DNA from: Dactylellina haptotyla
Taxonomy: Eukaryota > Ascomycota > Orbiliomycetes > Orbiliales > Orbiliaceae
NCBI GenBank assembly: GCA_031310005.1
Contig: CM062388.1
Span: 1,488,001 to 1,552,000, forward strand
DNA: 64,000 bases
Direction of reading: 5' to 3'
Shown: in pieces, positions 12,327-22,120 of the stretch
How the letters are laid out: the number at the start of each line of letters is the position of its first letter
Position numbering within the stretch: position 1 is the stretch's first letter
The notes under the pieces: generated by a model
The model's input: only the letters and a program-made list of their open reading frames with translations
Database searches by the model: none
Told to the model about the DNA's origin: nothing
Made by a program: the position numbers and the translations under genes

Positions 12327-13623
12327 CTACGAGCACCGTTTATCTATCACCATCATAGGTGCCTCACCTCTTGCAGTTATATCATTCCGGGTTTTATTAA
12401 ATTCAAGCCCCCAACTTCTTCCTTCCGGCTCCTGCGATGTTTTAGTTATTGCCAGCAAAGTGAACATCATTTCATCGTCGGAATATTTTGAAATTTGATG
12501 CTGGATCCTTGGAACAGCAGCAAGCAGCCACTGTTTTGAATCAATCTTATCTATTGAGAATACCCAAAGATACGATGAGTATGTTAGACGTGGGTATGTA
12601 TTTTATATGCAGTAGCATCTACTAACCTCCTAGAGAAACCGGTTGCCGGCGGAGGCCATCTAATTCCCACACACTTCCTCCAGATGGGACGTACGCAACA
12701 AAGTGATACCCAGCCTCAAGTCCCGAGGCATTTTCAGATATAAAATCCTTGTTGGTTTTGCATGATACTATCGTGTCCATATTGTTTTGGAGAATTTCGG
12801 AACGTCTACCGTGTACGATTTATATAGTTAGTTATTATTCGTCGTTCATTTCCAATTAAACCAGTTCAGCACCTCGCAAATGAGTTGTGGATTTTACGAA
12901 GGAACTCAAAGTTTTGTAGACACAATCCTCTTAGAGGGGGCGTGAGGGGATTGGTAAACGATTTGAATTGAGATAGTTCGTCTCCCAGCAACACGGTTTC
13001 TGCGTTGAAGAGTATGTTCAACATCGCGAGGCTAGCACAGCTATTTTCTGAAATCTATATTACATATGGTGGTATCAAAGGAATGTTCTAATAGACCTAG
13101 CGAATACCCCTAGCAAGGAATGTATATGGACAGAGGCTTCAGGGACTTACTTGGTTGGCAAACCACACATTGCTGGGGCAGTTGGCCTCGGCCTCTTGAG
13201 TCTGCTATTGTAGAGCATTAATATAAACAGAACGTTGGAGATTGATGTTTCCCAACCAACCTCGCCCATATCTTCCCTCCATCGACAAAGGAATATCAGA
13301 CCGATTATTGGTCTCCAAAATTAAAATAAAAGTTAGTCGAAAACTTCTAAAATTGTGGGTAGTTTCGCAGCTGTCAAATTCTCAGCCAATTACCCAAGTT
13401 CGTTGACAATCTCGTCATCTAGGGAGTAGAGCTCCGAGACTTGTGTGTTTGGAACACCAGCATCACGCAATATCTGGTTGAATATTGCCTGGTCAAATAT
13501 ACGCGCGGATTAGATTATATCTCACAAAATGTGATATCATTAGACGCATACCGGTTCGGATTCGATGGTGCACCATCCGGGGTGGATTTCTCTCAACAGC
13601 CGATAGCCTTCAAGGTCCGTCAT
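12327..13623 (-). CDS. uch2: Ubiquitin C-terminal hydrolase, UCH37/Uch2 type (peptidase C12)
   Basis: Cysteine deubiquitinase; UCH37-type enzymes act at the proteasome. Seven small exons: 13623-13552, 13488-13394, 13312-13261, 13201-13151, 13054-12873, 12805-12627, 12550-12327, in phase (284 residues). No exon is long, so the gene is easy to miss. The N-terminus reads GWCTIESEP then LYSLDDE. Catalytic positions are all present: Gln90 in WFANQ, Cys96 in ENSCAS, His185 in GYHFVAYVP, Asp200 in WELDGL. SFTNPLTPPLRGLCLQNFEF is the family helix before the active-site loop. It is shorter than human UCH37 (329), so the C-terminal proteasome-binding part is reduced or differently spliced. Convergent with the F-box gene. 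Confidence 0.88.
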
Positions 13624-14391
13624 TTATGCAGAGGATTGATGTTGTTACAACAACAAGAAAGTCTTAAGCCGTCGAAATATAAGAAGGACAATGTGTTGAG
13701 CGAATCGAAAGTTGCTTCCACCTCGCCTTCCTAGATTTGCAAGACAAAGAAAGAATATTTCATAGAAATTAGTAGTAGAGACGATTGAATTGTACCTGAA
13801 ATTCGGCTTAGTTACGTACTCTGGTACAGAAGGATTTACAACGTTGGTCAACCCAATGAGCAATCGGTCCACCAAGTGTACTCGTTTTTGTATTGAATCC
13901 AATCTACAAGATATCACTAGCCACACCGTTTTTCTGTGATGGTAGGCTTTTCGGCTTTTATGCATCGATGTTACCAATACCATTCATTCGATAGATCACT
14001 TCGAGCCCACTACATACGCCTATCCATCCAGGAGACGGCGGTTCCCAAAGTAAAACTAAACACCAGAATTGCACTTCTGTAAACAGAATCTAAGCGCATA
14101 TTTTAGACCATTCTGGGACCACTTGTACGACCCTGAGATATGAAAATCGCTTCTTATTTGAATTGTATATCCCGAGTTCTAGAAGTCACTCGCCCGATCC
14201 CTATTGTCTCTCCTTTTCGGCATGAAACCAAAAGGCTACCTGGGTCCCAAAACGCCTGAAGTAAGATATTTAAAAAGTGTAGTGACGAAGTGATTGTTGT
14301 TTGAATAGCTAGCTAGAAGTCGTTCCTCTTAATTAAACCGCAATGTAGGGACCCATAGAACCAATGACAAACAGAAGCAAACTCGATGGTA
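13624..14391 (-). other. UCH upstream region with an unresolved short open frame
   Basis: 768 bp between the UCH start and the VID27 stop, both on the minus strand, so it holds the UCH promoter. A minus frame runs 13983-13645. Its middle (13895-13800, containing VHLVDRLLIGLTNVVNPSVP) looks protein-like and is followed by a plausible intron (GTACAATT at 13794 to CTAG near 13732). I could not connect it into a recognisable protein, and it abuts the UCH start. It could be a small spliced gene or chance. No function is proposed. Confidence 0.25.
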
Positions 14392-17115
14392 TTAATATGG
14401 TGAATTAACTATTGAACTTCGCGATCGGAGCTGCTTGACTGGCGTCGAAATTGACTGACGGGTAGCTTTCTTGAAGGACCCCTTTGCTACCATGTCTACT
14501 TGCTGAGGAAGAGCTACTATGACACTCTTATCACTTCCGAATCTAAAATTATCAGCTTTGACTTCTTCCGCATATCTCCGTATAGAATAAGACTCTTTGG
14601 AGCCTCTCAATACTTTCTTAATATCCCAAGTAATGATAAAGGGACCAGTAGAAGTCACAATCGATGTCTCTTCACTGTTCAAACCCGTGTTGAATTTTGC
14701 AATTGTGAAAGAAAGCGGGCTCTTGGTTTCTTGTTGAAATTGAGCAACGTGACTTGGTGCAAGTGCTAGTCTTCGGGGTTTAGGCTTTGAATCTTTACCA
14801 AAGGCTTTTTCAAACCCCAATTTTCCGGCATTCTTTCCCGAATCCTGTTTAGAATCAACTAGTAGCAAATAAGTCCGGCAGGTGGCTAATATCCAGCGCC
14901 CGTCGGCGGAAACATCGATACCAATGATAGGGTCACCAAGGGCAGGTAGGTGGGATTTAGCGTTGATACCTAGACGGTCAAATAGTCGTATGTCTCCTTT
15001 GTTGGATGCAACCGCTATATATCCCTTTTCTGTCGTAGCCGCCGCAGAAAACTCATTTTTTGACGTATACTGTTTCAGTTCAGAATCCACCATCTTGTTA
15101 CCGCTAATTCGTGGATCCACCCGAAAAAGAGAGTTCTTTGAGTGGCCGATGAAAGTTTGTTCGTCGGTTAGTTGTGCGAATTTCTATATTTGCATTAGCA
15201 CTCTTATTTCTTCTCCTCTCTTGCTTTATTGAAATCGGTCTCTTACGTTTCCTGGTATATAGTTGAGAATAGGTATATCATCATGAACCTTCCACTCGTC
15301 TACAACTTTCCCCGTTTCGATATCCATTTTATAAACACTCTGCGAATTGGATTGGTCTTGCAATATCATAGATGTATCCCCAGCATGAAGCATCACCTAA
15401 ATACGTTAGAACGGGATATATTGGTAAATATTTGGCGGAAATTACCTTCTTTGGTTGGAATAGTTTGCCTTTTGGCGTCTGGACTTTGTTTATTGTAGTT
15501 GAGAATTCCAAATTGTTTGCCGGTGTATGTTTAAATACCCCAATTCGGCTGCCCCTGATCACAAAAGATCGGTCTGTCTTATAACCAACAGCAAGTTGGC
15601 TATTTTCCTCTTGGGTTCCATCATCCGGAAATTGTGAGTGCTCGTCTGCTGATGGATCGTCATCAAGTTCGTTTTCCTCCCCCTCTTCGGAGGTCTCGAT
15701 AGTCTGATCTTCGTCGGACGCATCCGACATAGTAATATCTTGGAAGGCCTCTACTATGTAGTCTCGCTCATCATCCTTGGCCTTGAGCCAGCTTATTTGA
15801 TTTAAATGCTCCCAGAGAGCTCGCATCAACCCTTCCTGGAATCTTTCAAGGGATGGCATATCGCGAAAACGTAGGAGCCATGAGAATGCGGTGTTATCTT
15901 CCCCGTAGGCATTGAATATGAAAGAAAGATAGTCGAAGTTGAACACGGGCGAGATATCAGGAATCACAACTTGGCTCAAAATATCAATATCCGCCTCATG
16001 ATCTTGTTGTTCATTTAGATGCGTCACCCGAATAGAGTCTTTGCCCGATGTGAATCATTAGCCAGTATTTCCCCAAAGTCAAAAAAAACGGAAAGGGCTA
16101 TGTATTTACAGTTCCAGTTCCCTTGCTCAATGACCTGGGCTACGACGTCGCTATTCTGCAATATAAATGTACCAGAATCCATGTCATATAGATGAAGTTC
16201 AGTGATCTCTTTCGCGAGTGGGGGGTGCTCAGAAGTTGCAATATCTCTTTGTGCCTTCTTTCCCCGAACCTTCGAGTTTTTTCCTTGGAGAGGAACTACT
16301 AGAGCTTCCTCTTCTTCTTCCAGGTGGGTTTCAGACGGTTCTCGAGTTGCTGTAAGCTCCTGTGATGATTTAAGTGAAGTTTCAGACGGAATTGTAGGTG
16401 GTACCGGCAACGCCCTACGGTATTCATTAACCTTGAGTTTTTTTGAAAAAAAGCAATATTAGAGGTATAAGAGTTAACTAACGAGAAGGAAAACTGTTCC
16501 AGGTCCGCATCTGTGGCCGTTTCATAGGAACGATTATACTTTCGCTCAAATTGGCATTGCATCGCGACAATTTCAAAGGTGTTGACTTGACCTGGCTGCG
16601 TTGAAGTATCGCATATGAATTCAAAGGTGTCCTCTGGATCCTATATTGCCGTCGTTATTACCAATCTGCATTGGCGTCCTCGAACTTGCTGCTCACCCCA
16701 AGAAGATCTTTCCACGCGAAGACAGCCTGCCCGTCTCGAAATACGGAGCGAAAGCATAAGCTCTCATCTAACAAGAAAACACGATCATTACGGCTCTCAT
16801 CTTCTTCCTCGCTTTCATCCTGTAAATCATCTTCGCCCTCTTCAAAAACTCGTTGTATTTTAAGTTGGTAGTGATGAGGTGTGGAAGTTCTGCGGATAAA
16901 TGCAGTCGACTCTTTGAATCTATAGGTTAGATGAAAGTTAGCCAGCTAGACGAATACATGCGTAAAATTCTGGTGTCCAATTCCTACATGCACTCCGCGT
17001 ATCCCTTGGGGCTTTGGGGTCTTATGAGGTAAAGTTGGCCGCTGTCGATCTGTAGGAGATGCTGCTTGGAGGTTTCCCCAAATAGAAGCTTTGAAACATT
17101 TCTTATCATAAACAT
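14392..17115 (-). CDS. VID27: Vid27 (vacuolar import and degradation protein 27)
   Basis: Cytosolic protein named for a role in vacuolar degradation of fructose-1,6-bisphosphatase in yeast; its molecular activity is poorly defined. Exons: 17115-16988, 16919-16697, 16640-16479, 16431-16110, 16038-15446, 15396-15247, 15183-14392, in phase (789 residues; yeast 782). N-terminal Vid27 domain: MFMIRNVSKLLFGE, GYAECIFKEST, RVFLLDESLCFR. Central PH-like part: LHLYDMDSGTFILQNSDVV, SPVFNFDYLSFIFNAYGED, LERFQEGLMRALWEHLN. An acidic stretch (about residues 390-420) precedes the C-terminal beta-propeller-like domain with DRSFVIRGSRIGVFKH, GYIAVASNKGDIRLFDRLG and TSTGPFIITWDI. Intron 3 uses a weak GTTAAC donor chosen to keep frame. 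Confidence 0.92.
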
Positions 17116-17712
17116 AGCGTCTGAGACTGCCGCAGACTAAAACCACGGCATTCGAAAATAATTGCGATATGAGTGGGTTGGCGGGGGAGTTGATGCTGAA
17201 ATAATCGTGTACTAGTAAGTATGTGTGGTTTTCGCTCACTATCCCAAACAGTGGAGCCAGTAGGTGCAAACAATCGCAACACCGCTAGGTTCAATAATAG
17301 CCGAAGTTCAGTGACGAAATTATTACGATTAATTGGCGAAACAACAAAGGTAACTGTAGTCACAACGCTTGAGCACTTTTACAAACGCTTGTCCCAAACC
17401 TGGCTGAAGCGGTCCTCCAACCGATATGACTGTTTGCCTAGCTACCACCCCATCAATCATAGTATATTGCTTGAGTTGGAACTGCCTTTGGCGGTTCCAT
17501 TTTCTAGCGATTTCTTCTCATAGTACCATCCTTTTGGCTCTCGACACCGGAGATTCTGGGTCAGATATTGGAATATTATACTGGTTTATACATTACGGCT
17601 GTTATTGGGGTCTTGGTTATATTCCAAAAAGACGGTCTTTTGAGTCAGGTTTAAGTATTTTGGTATTTTTCAGCCCAAACAAAGAAATATGGAGATGCCA
17701 TTATAAACTAAG
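17116..17712. promoter_or_regulatory. VID27 upstream region / downstream of the secreted CPD-like gene
   Basis: 597 bp between the VID27 start and the stop of the next minus-strand gene. It must contain the VID27 promoter and the 3' end of the neighbour. The plus-strand open frames here show no recognisable family and start without context; I see no additional gene. Confidence 0.4.
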
Positions 17713-18348
17713 CTAAAATGCTTGTAATGTCCCCACAATTATAGAACTATGAATTGCAATTGCACTTATCCCAGTTTCATTAACACCGAGAATGGAACTT
17801 TTAGATTCCCATGTAGCCAAAAGTCTATTGCTCTCAACCGGCTTTACACCTTTATTGGCTGTCCCAATTGTCATATGTGTAACTTCGTTCGTTGACGGCC
17901 ATCGAAAACCTGACTTTCCTTCTGGATCAATAGTAACATCGACAGCCATCAATTTATTATCCCACACAATGTGATTCATTTGGACGGAAACCTCAATAAG
18001 CCTAGATCCGTTAGAAACCATGTCCTCATAGTGGTGCCATATATCAGAGTGTGCCTTGGAATCGGTGACATGAATAAGCGTGACATGGAAATCTCTTTGC
18101 ACCCGATCGGTAGACTGGAGCTGCTTGAAGAACAGTGGAATATTTGAAGCAAAAGTTTCCTCGAGGTTACCCAGCACGTCCTGCGGCGACATAGCTAGTC
18201 CGAAGTATGTTGCTCCCTTTGACGGCAGCGCGGCGACAAGAGATATGGAAAATATCGCAAAGTATCTAAAGTACACCAGTTGTCAAACCAAGTATCAGAT
18301 TATAAAACTGAAGAATTACTGAACTCACAAAAATTCGAGTAGCTTCAT
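17713..18348 (-). CDS. Secreted protein resembling the tRNA-ligase cyclic phosphodiesterase (CPD, 2H) domain
   Basis: Two exons, 18348-18329 and 18265-17713, give 190 residues. Residues 1-20 (MKLLEFLYFAIFSISLVAAL) are a typical signal peptide with likely cleavage near 20-24. The mature part reads YFGLAMS, then FHVTLIHV (H67-x-T69), DIWHHYED, IVWDNKLMAVDVTID, and HMTIGT (H137-x-T139). This order and both H-x-T-hydrophobic motifs match the C-terminal CPD domain of fungal tRNA ligase Trl1, a 2H phosphoesterase that opens 2',3'-cyclic phosphates at RNA ends. The kinase and ligase domains of Trl1 are absent. Being a short, single-domain, secreted form it cannot be the housekeeping enzyme. An extracellular RNA-end or nucleotide phosphodiesterase role is inference. 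No Cys-rich pattern. Start chosen because it creates the signal peptide. Confidence 0.75.
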
Positions 18349-19299
18349 GTTTAGCAGTTTAGGATACCTATGCTCTCGGATCGGGTGGTGATTATATTTT
18401 TATTACTCAGAATATTTACTGTTTTTGAATATATGATTATACGGCTAAGGTCGAAGTTGTGGCTTATTTAAATGTGTACGTATTTAAATAATATATATAA
18501 GATTGTTCCAGATGTGTTAAAAGAAAATTTTTCCTTTTCTATCACAAGCTTTAAAATTCTTTTTACTATCATTCTAGCTTATAAATCACTAAATAAGCCA
18601 TAATATCAATCACACCTTCCAAATGCGCAAATGAAGGAAATCGGATAATACCTAATAGGATCTAATGTGAATCAACTTAGGTTCCTATACCAAGGTAGGG
18701 GAACCGGAACGACAACTTATATTGAAATATTAAAACCCATAAATCAAGGAGATCTTCCAGAGGCTCGAGGCATTTCATTGACCAAGGTGTCAGCTCAAAA
18801 CAATGATGTTGCCATATTGGGATCACAACATGAACTCTGTGTTGTAACCCGCCTAGGTCAATTGAACTAAAATGCTATAGTTAAGGTATTCAAAACATTT
18901 GTCGAGGGGGGGAAATACCGCCTTTTATTTATTATAATATATTATAACAAACAGAAGGCGGTAATATAATAGAAACCGCCAGCAATATGTTAAATGTTAT
19001 ATTAGTGTTCATAGTAGAGCCAACTAGCGTAGGAATTTAAACATTCCATTTCCCCCACTAGATCTAGGTCACTGAAGAATTTAAAGTCGCGAATCTGACT
19101 GTCGCAGGTTATTCAAATTGTCAAAACTGTCCGAATCAAGGGCTTTGTATGTTCAGATCGCAAACCTGGAGATGTATAGCAGCGCATTGTATCCATGTTG
19201 GTTCAATTGATATGACCTTAAGATTACAATAAAAATATAATATCTGAAATGATTGTTACTGTAATACTAGTAGGGCATAGTTACAGATCTCAGGCTCTC
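18349..19299. other. Intergenic region with inverted repeat and short unassigned frame
   Basis: 951 bp. It holds the promoter of the CPD-like gene next to 18348 and the 3' end of the cupin gene. A plus open frame at 18667-18870 (67 codons, no good ATG start) is not recognised. An inverted repeat TACCGCCTT/AAGGCGGTA lies at 18916-18963, with a further ACCGCC copy at 18975. Otherwise I see nothing. Confidence 0.35.
18916..18963. repeat. Short inverted repeat (9-bp arms, A+T loop)
   Basis: Arms TACCGCCTT (18916-18924) and AAGGCGGTA (18955-18963) enclose a 30-bp A+T-rich loop. The arms are the only G+C-rich bases nearby. It could be a miniature element or a hairpin in a transcript end; nothing decides between them. 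Confidence 0.5.
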
Positions 19300-20268
19300 C
19301 TAGTGGGCGTATCTTGAATTGGGGTCAATCCCACACCGCTTCAAACAGGACATACTACCAAGAACATAGGAAGGTGGAATATTATCCAAAAACTCTTTCG
19401 GCGTACCGCCATTTAATTCTGCAGGAAAACCAAGAGTACCATCTAGAATATCCCCATTAAGCTTGAATAAGCTTGGCGCAACATTTAGAATCCAAGGATC
19501 CTCACTGCCAAACGCGTTGACTGTGACTGTTCGATGGCAATTATCGTTGAAAACATAGTGGATAGAGCCTTGGGGCAGAGCAATCATTTCCCACGTGTTC
19601 ACCTTGGTTGTGAACTGTTGGGAAGAAGCAGCATTAGTCCATACAGCCCCTGCTGTAAGCGGTCCTCCTGAAGCAACAACGACAAGCTCTAATAAATTTG
19701 TAAAATTAGTATATCGTCTGCTCAAAGGGAATTCATGAAGAGTTCAGGTTAAAGAGCTGTTCACTCACGGGTGGCACGTGGGTGGAAGTGGGCGGCGTTC
19801 AAACCTAGGTTATAGTTAGCTCGCCTGTATAGATTTTAGATATCTTCAAATTGTAAATATTCACATACCACATGGTTCCAGAAAACCCATCGCCATTGCT
19901 ACCCCAGTGCCAACAAGTGCAGGAAAGCTAGATCTATCTGCAAGAACAGCCAAACCCCCTGCACCTCGACTCGCGAAGCTTGAATTTAGAGTAGGATTGA
20001 AGTTAAACTTCCATAAATCTGTATTACCTTGGCTATTCAACAGGTTTAACCTGCCAGCAGCGTTCCGAGATAACTGTAATTGATTAAAAATTTCATCTGA
20101 GACGTTTGGAGACGGGTTAGGGTTCAGTTTTCCAACGCATGGCTTGAAATTTGTCCCATTGCTATAAGCCCATTTTGCCTCCGCTCCAGTGGTTGACGTA
20201 AGGGTCATAATAGTAAAATACACGATATTGAAGAGCATTTTGGAAATTATAAAATCTAGAAGGGCCAT
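19300..20268 (-). CDS. Secreted cupin-1 (germin/spherulin-like) protein
   Basis: Exons 20268-19869, 19804-19769 (only 36 nt) and 19688-19300 give 274 residues in phase. The N-terminus is hydrophobic to about residue 31 (cleavage after TTGAEA); M11 is an alternative start giving a more standard signal peptide. Cupin box 1 is CGLNAAHFHPRATQLVVVASGG (His139, His141), with Gln146 where the family usually has a metal-binding Glu. Box 2 is LPQGSIHYVFNDN (His189, Asn193). GSEDPWILNVAP and the ending SCLKRCGID also fit fungal spherulin-1A-like cupins. Family members bind metal and are often cell-wall or stress associated; activity here is unknown. If the third-exon acceptor were different, position 146 could change. 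It is the last recognisable intact gene before the A+T-rich block. Confidence 0.82.
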
Positions 20269-20822
20269 GTGGGAATTTTGGTTTAAGATTTAAGGCTTCT
20301 TAAGAGAAGATATCCATCTATATAAATAGGATATGTCACGTTTGATTCACCCCTTTCATTGTCCGAAATTTTTCCAAAAAAATTCAGTCTACACTGCGCC
20401 GCAATATATCAGTAAATTACTGGGGGTATGCATTCAAGACCCTAATTTAGCCCCTTCAGCAAATTAAACGCAGGTCCCAAAATCCTTGATTCGAACGCTT
20501 CAGAGTCAAAAACGGATATTCATCCATCGAAAACCCGGCATCCGTGCCAGGGTATGAAGAGACCGACATTAAACAGGGCGATATAATGCCGTGTGGGAGG
20601 GATAATATTTTGAGCTTTTATCTTATTGGGTGATTTATCCGAGTTCGCCGTGATAATATTGTCCACAGCAGTAAAATCCCAAAATTTCGGTTGTTAACAG
20701 AGCTTAAACAGGGCTATCCTTACTCTACAGACGAAGCAAAGGTAAGCACTAGCTTCGCCCTCGCACAGCTTGAAGTCGTGGGATTGGTTTCATTTACCAT
20801 CTCGATACAGATTTTGAGCCTT
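20269..20822. other. Cupin upstream region
   Basis: Contains the promoter of the cupin gene near 20268. From about 20,690 to 20,740 a plus frame reads KFRLLTELKQGYPYSTDEAK and stops at a possible GTAAGC donor (20741). No complete gene could be assembled. Confidence 0.3.
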
Positions 20823-20883
20823 TGGGCTTTACTTGCAAGTACTTAGCCCAGTTGGGCATATACACGTGTAGTGCTTACCCAAC
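20823..20883. repeat. Two adjacent palindromes
   Basis: A 28-bp near-perfect palindrome (20823-20850) has arms TGGGCT and AGCCCA around TTACTTGCAAGTACTT. It is followed directly by a second inverted repeat, GTTGGG (20851-20856) with CCCAAC (20878-20883). Such stacked hairpins are typical of miniature element remains. Confidence 0.55.
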
Positions 20884-21420
20884 GAGTTTGGCGTTGCTCC
20901 TTTCGGTGACGTAGTTGATCATGAACCTGGGTTTGAACCTAACAAAAATATGGAGGCCTCCCAAGTACTTGTTAGTGTGTGCACGACGACAGCCGCAGCT
21001 AATGCAAGTCAGAAACCGCTTAAAAAGTCGGAGTCGCACAAGCATATTAGCAGCTTTGACCGCCTAAAAATACCAGAAAACGATAAGCCCCATCTTAAGA
21101 CCAACTATTGGATAAATGCCGAAGTACTTATCTGACAATTGACATCTAATTCTCGATATCCAGGTTGATGTAGCTAACCAAGACCTATTTGCCAAGATTT
21201 CTTACGGGCCTGTAGTTCTCGCATTTGGCGGTTCTGGCAGCATACATCTCAAGGATGACGTAATTTGGTATTCAGGAGGCTCCAAGAAGCACAGTCTGGG
21301 GACAGAATTGAACTATGTTGTTTGGCTTGGGACTGTTATTCGCGCAACATGTCAGCCACAGCTAGCACACTCGCCAAGATGTGTGTGTGTGAACAACTTA
21401 AAGAGCTGTTACCCCATTTA
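20872..21420 (+). pseudogene. Possible broken or incomplete gene next to the repeat block
   Basis: An open frame from 20,872 (NEFGVAPFGDVVDHEPGF then, from an ATG at 20,950, MEASQVLVSVCTTT) runs to 21,135. Splicing GTACTTAT (21,123) to CCAG (21,162) would extend it with VDVANQDLFAKISYGPVVL, AFGGSGSIHLKDDVIWYSGG and GTELNYVVWLGTV, ending at a TAG at 21,420. The second part has a composition like a real protein and a vague likeness to the GPV...LNH region of papain-type proteases, but no catalytic Cys segment is found. The implied intron is only about 40 nt. It may be a decayed gene at the edge of the repeats. Function unknown. Confidence 0.3.
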
Positions 21421-21828
21421 GCCATTCTTGGCTAAAGATTTTATTTAAAGAAAGAAAAAACTCTAAAGTATAAAAATAAAATAAATTTAAATTTTTTAAT
21501 TAATTTATTTTAAATGCCCGACTGAAGGGAGGGTTACTTCAAACCTCACTAAATTAACAATCACAATTTTCTAATAATAGTACTCTAAAAAAATATATTA
21601 TTATTTATAAGAAAATTTTAAAATATAAATAAAATAAAATTATAATGTACCCTATTAAAAAGAGGACTACGCTAAAAAAAAGATTATTTTTTGTAATATA
21701 TTAAAAAATCTTGTGTTATTAGTATGATAACTACATTAGAATTCTATTAATTTAATAATTTAATAAAATATTAGCACCATACTAGTTTCTAAAATATATA
21801 TAGAATTAATTTTTATAATTTAAAATGT

Positions 21829-21980
21829 CAGGCCTCGCTTAGTACCAAGGTTCTGAGCTTACCACGCAGTAAGCCGCTGCGCTATAAACACTAAAAGTCA
21901 GGATAACGATTCCTAACGGGAATCGTCTACTAAGCACTATATACCGTCACGCACTAGTACGCGGCGTGACATAAAAATTA
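21829..21980 (-). other. G+C-rich island with tRNA-like A-box and hairpins
   Basis: An ordinary-composition patch inside the repeat block. On the minus strand TAGCGCAGCGG (about 21,878-21,888) fits the RNA polymerase III A-box; a poor B-box candidate GGTACTAAGCG follows about 40 bp on. Hairpins CGATTCC/GGGAATCG (about 21,907-21,926) and GTCACGC/GCGTGAC (about 21,947-21,971) are also present. It may be a SINE-like fragment. No tRNA cloverleaf can be drawn. Confidence 0.3.
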
Positions 21981-22054
21981 TATATATATATATAGAAACA
22001 AAATAATTAACAATAAAAAATAATATAAAATTTTTTATTACTTATAATATTAAT

Positions 22055-22120
22055 TGGGGTTTGTCAATGGGCTCTGTAGGCCCAGTTTACTTTTTATATT
22101 ATATAGGCCTAACTAGAATC
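22055..22120. repeat. Degenerate fragment related to the TAGGGGTTGC MITE
   Basis: TTGGGGTTTGTCAATGGGCTC resembles the end of the MITE at 23,972 (GGGGTTGCCAATGGGCTC). No matching second end was found. Confidence 0.4.

Noticed and set aside
13441-13734. Plus-strand open frame of 97 codons
   Set aside because: Lies opposite the first two UCH exons and their introns; no family likeness.
17221-17523. Plus-strand open frame of 100 codons upstream of VID27
   Set aside because: No recognisable domain, lies in the VID27 promoter region, and has no supporting splice or context signal.
18667-18870. 67-codon plus frame between the CPD-like and cupin genes
   Set aside because: Starts at GTG, has no family likeness and no neighbours in phase; not strong enough to call a gene.
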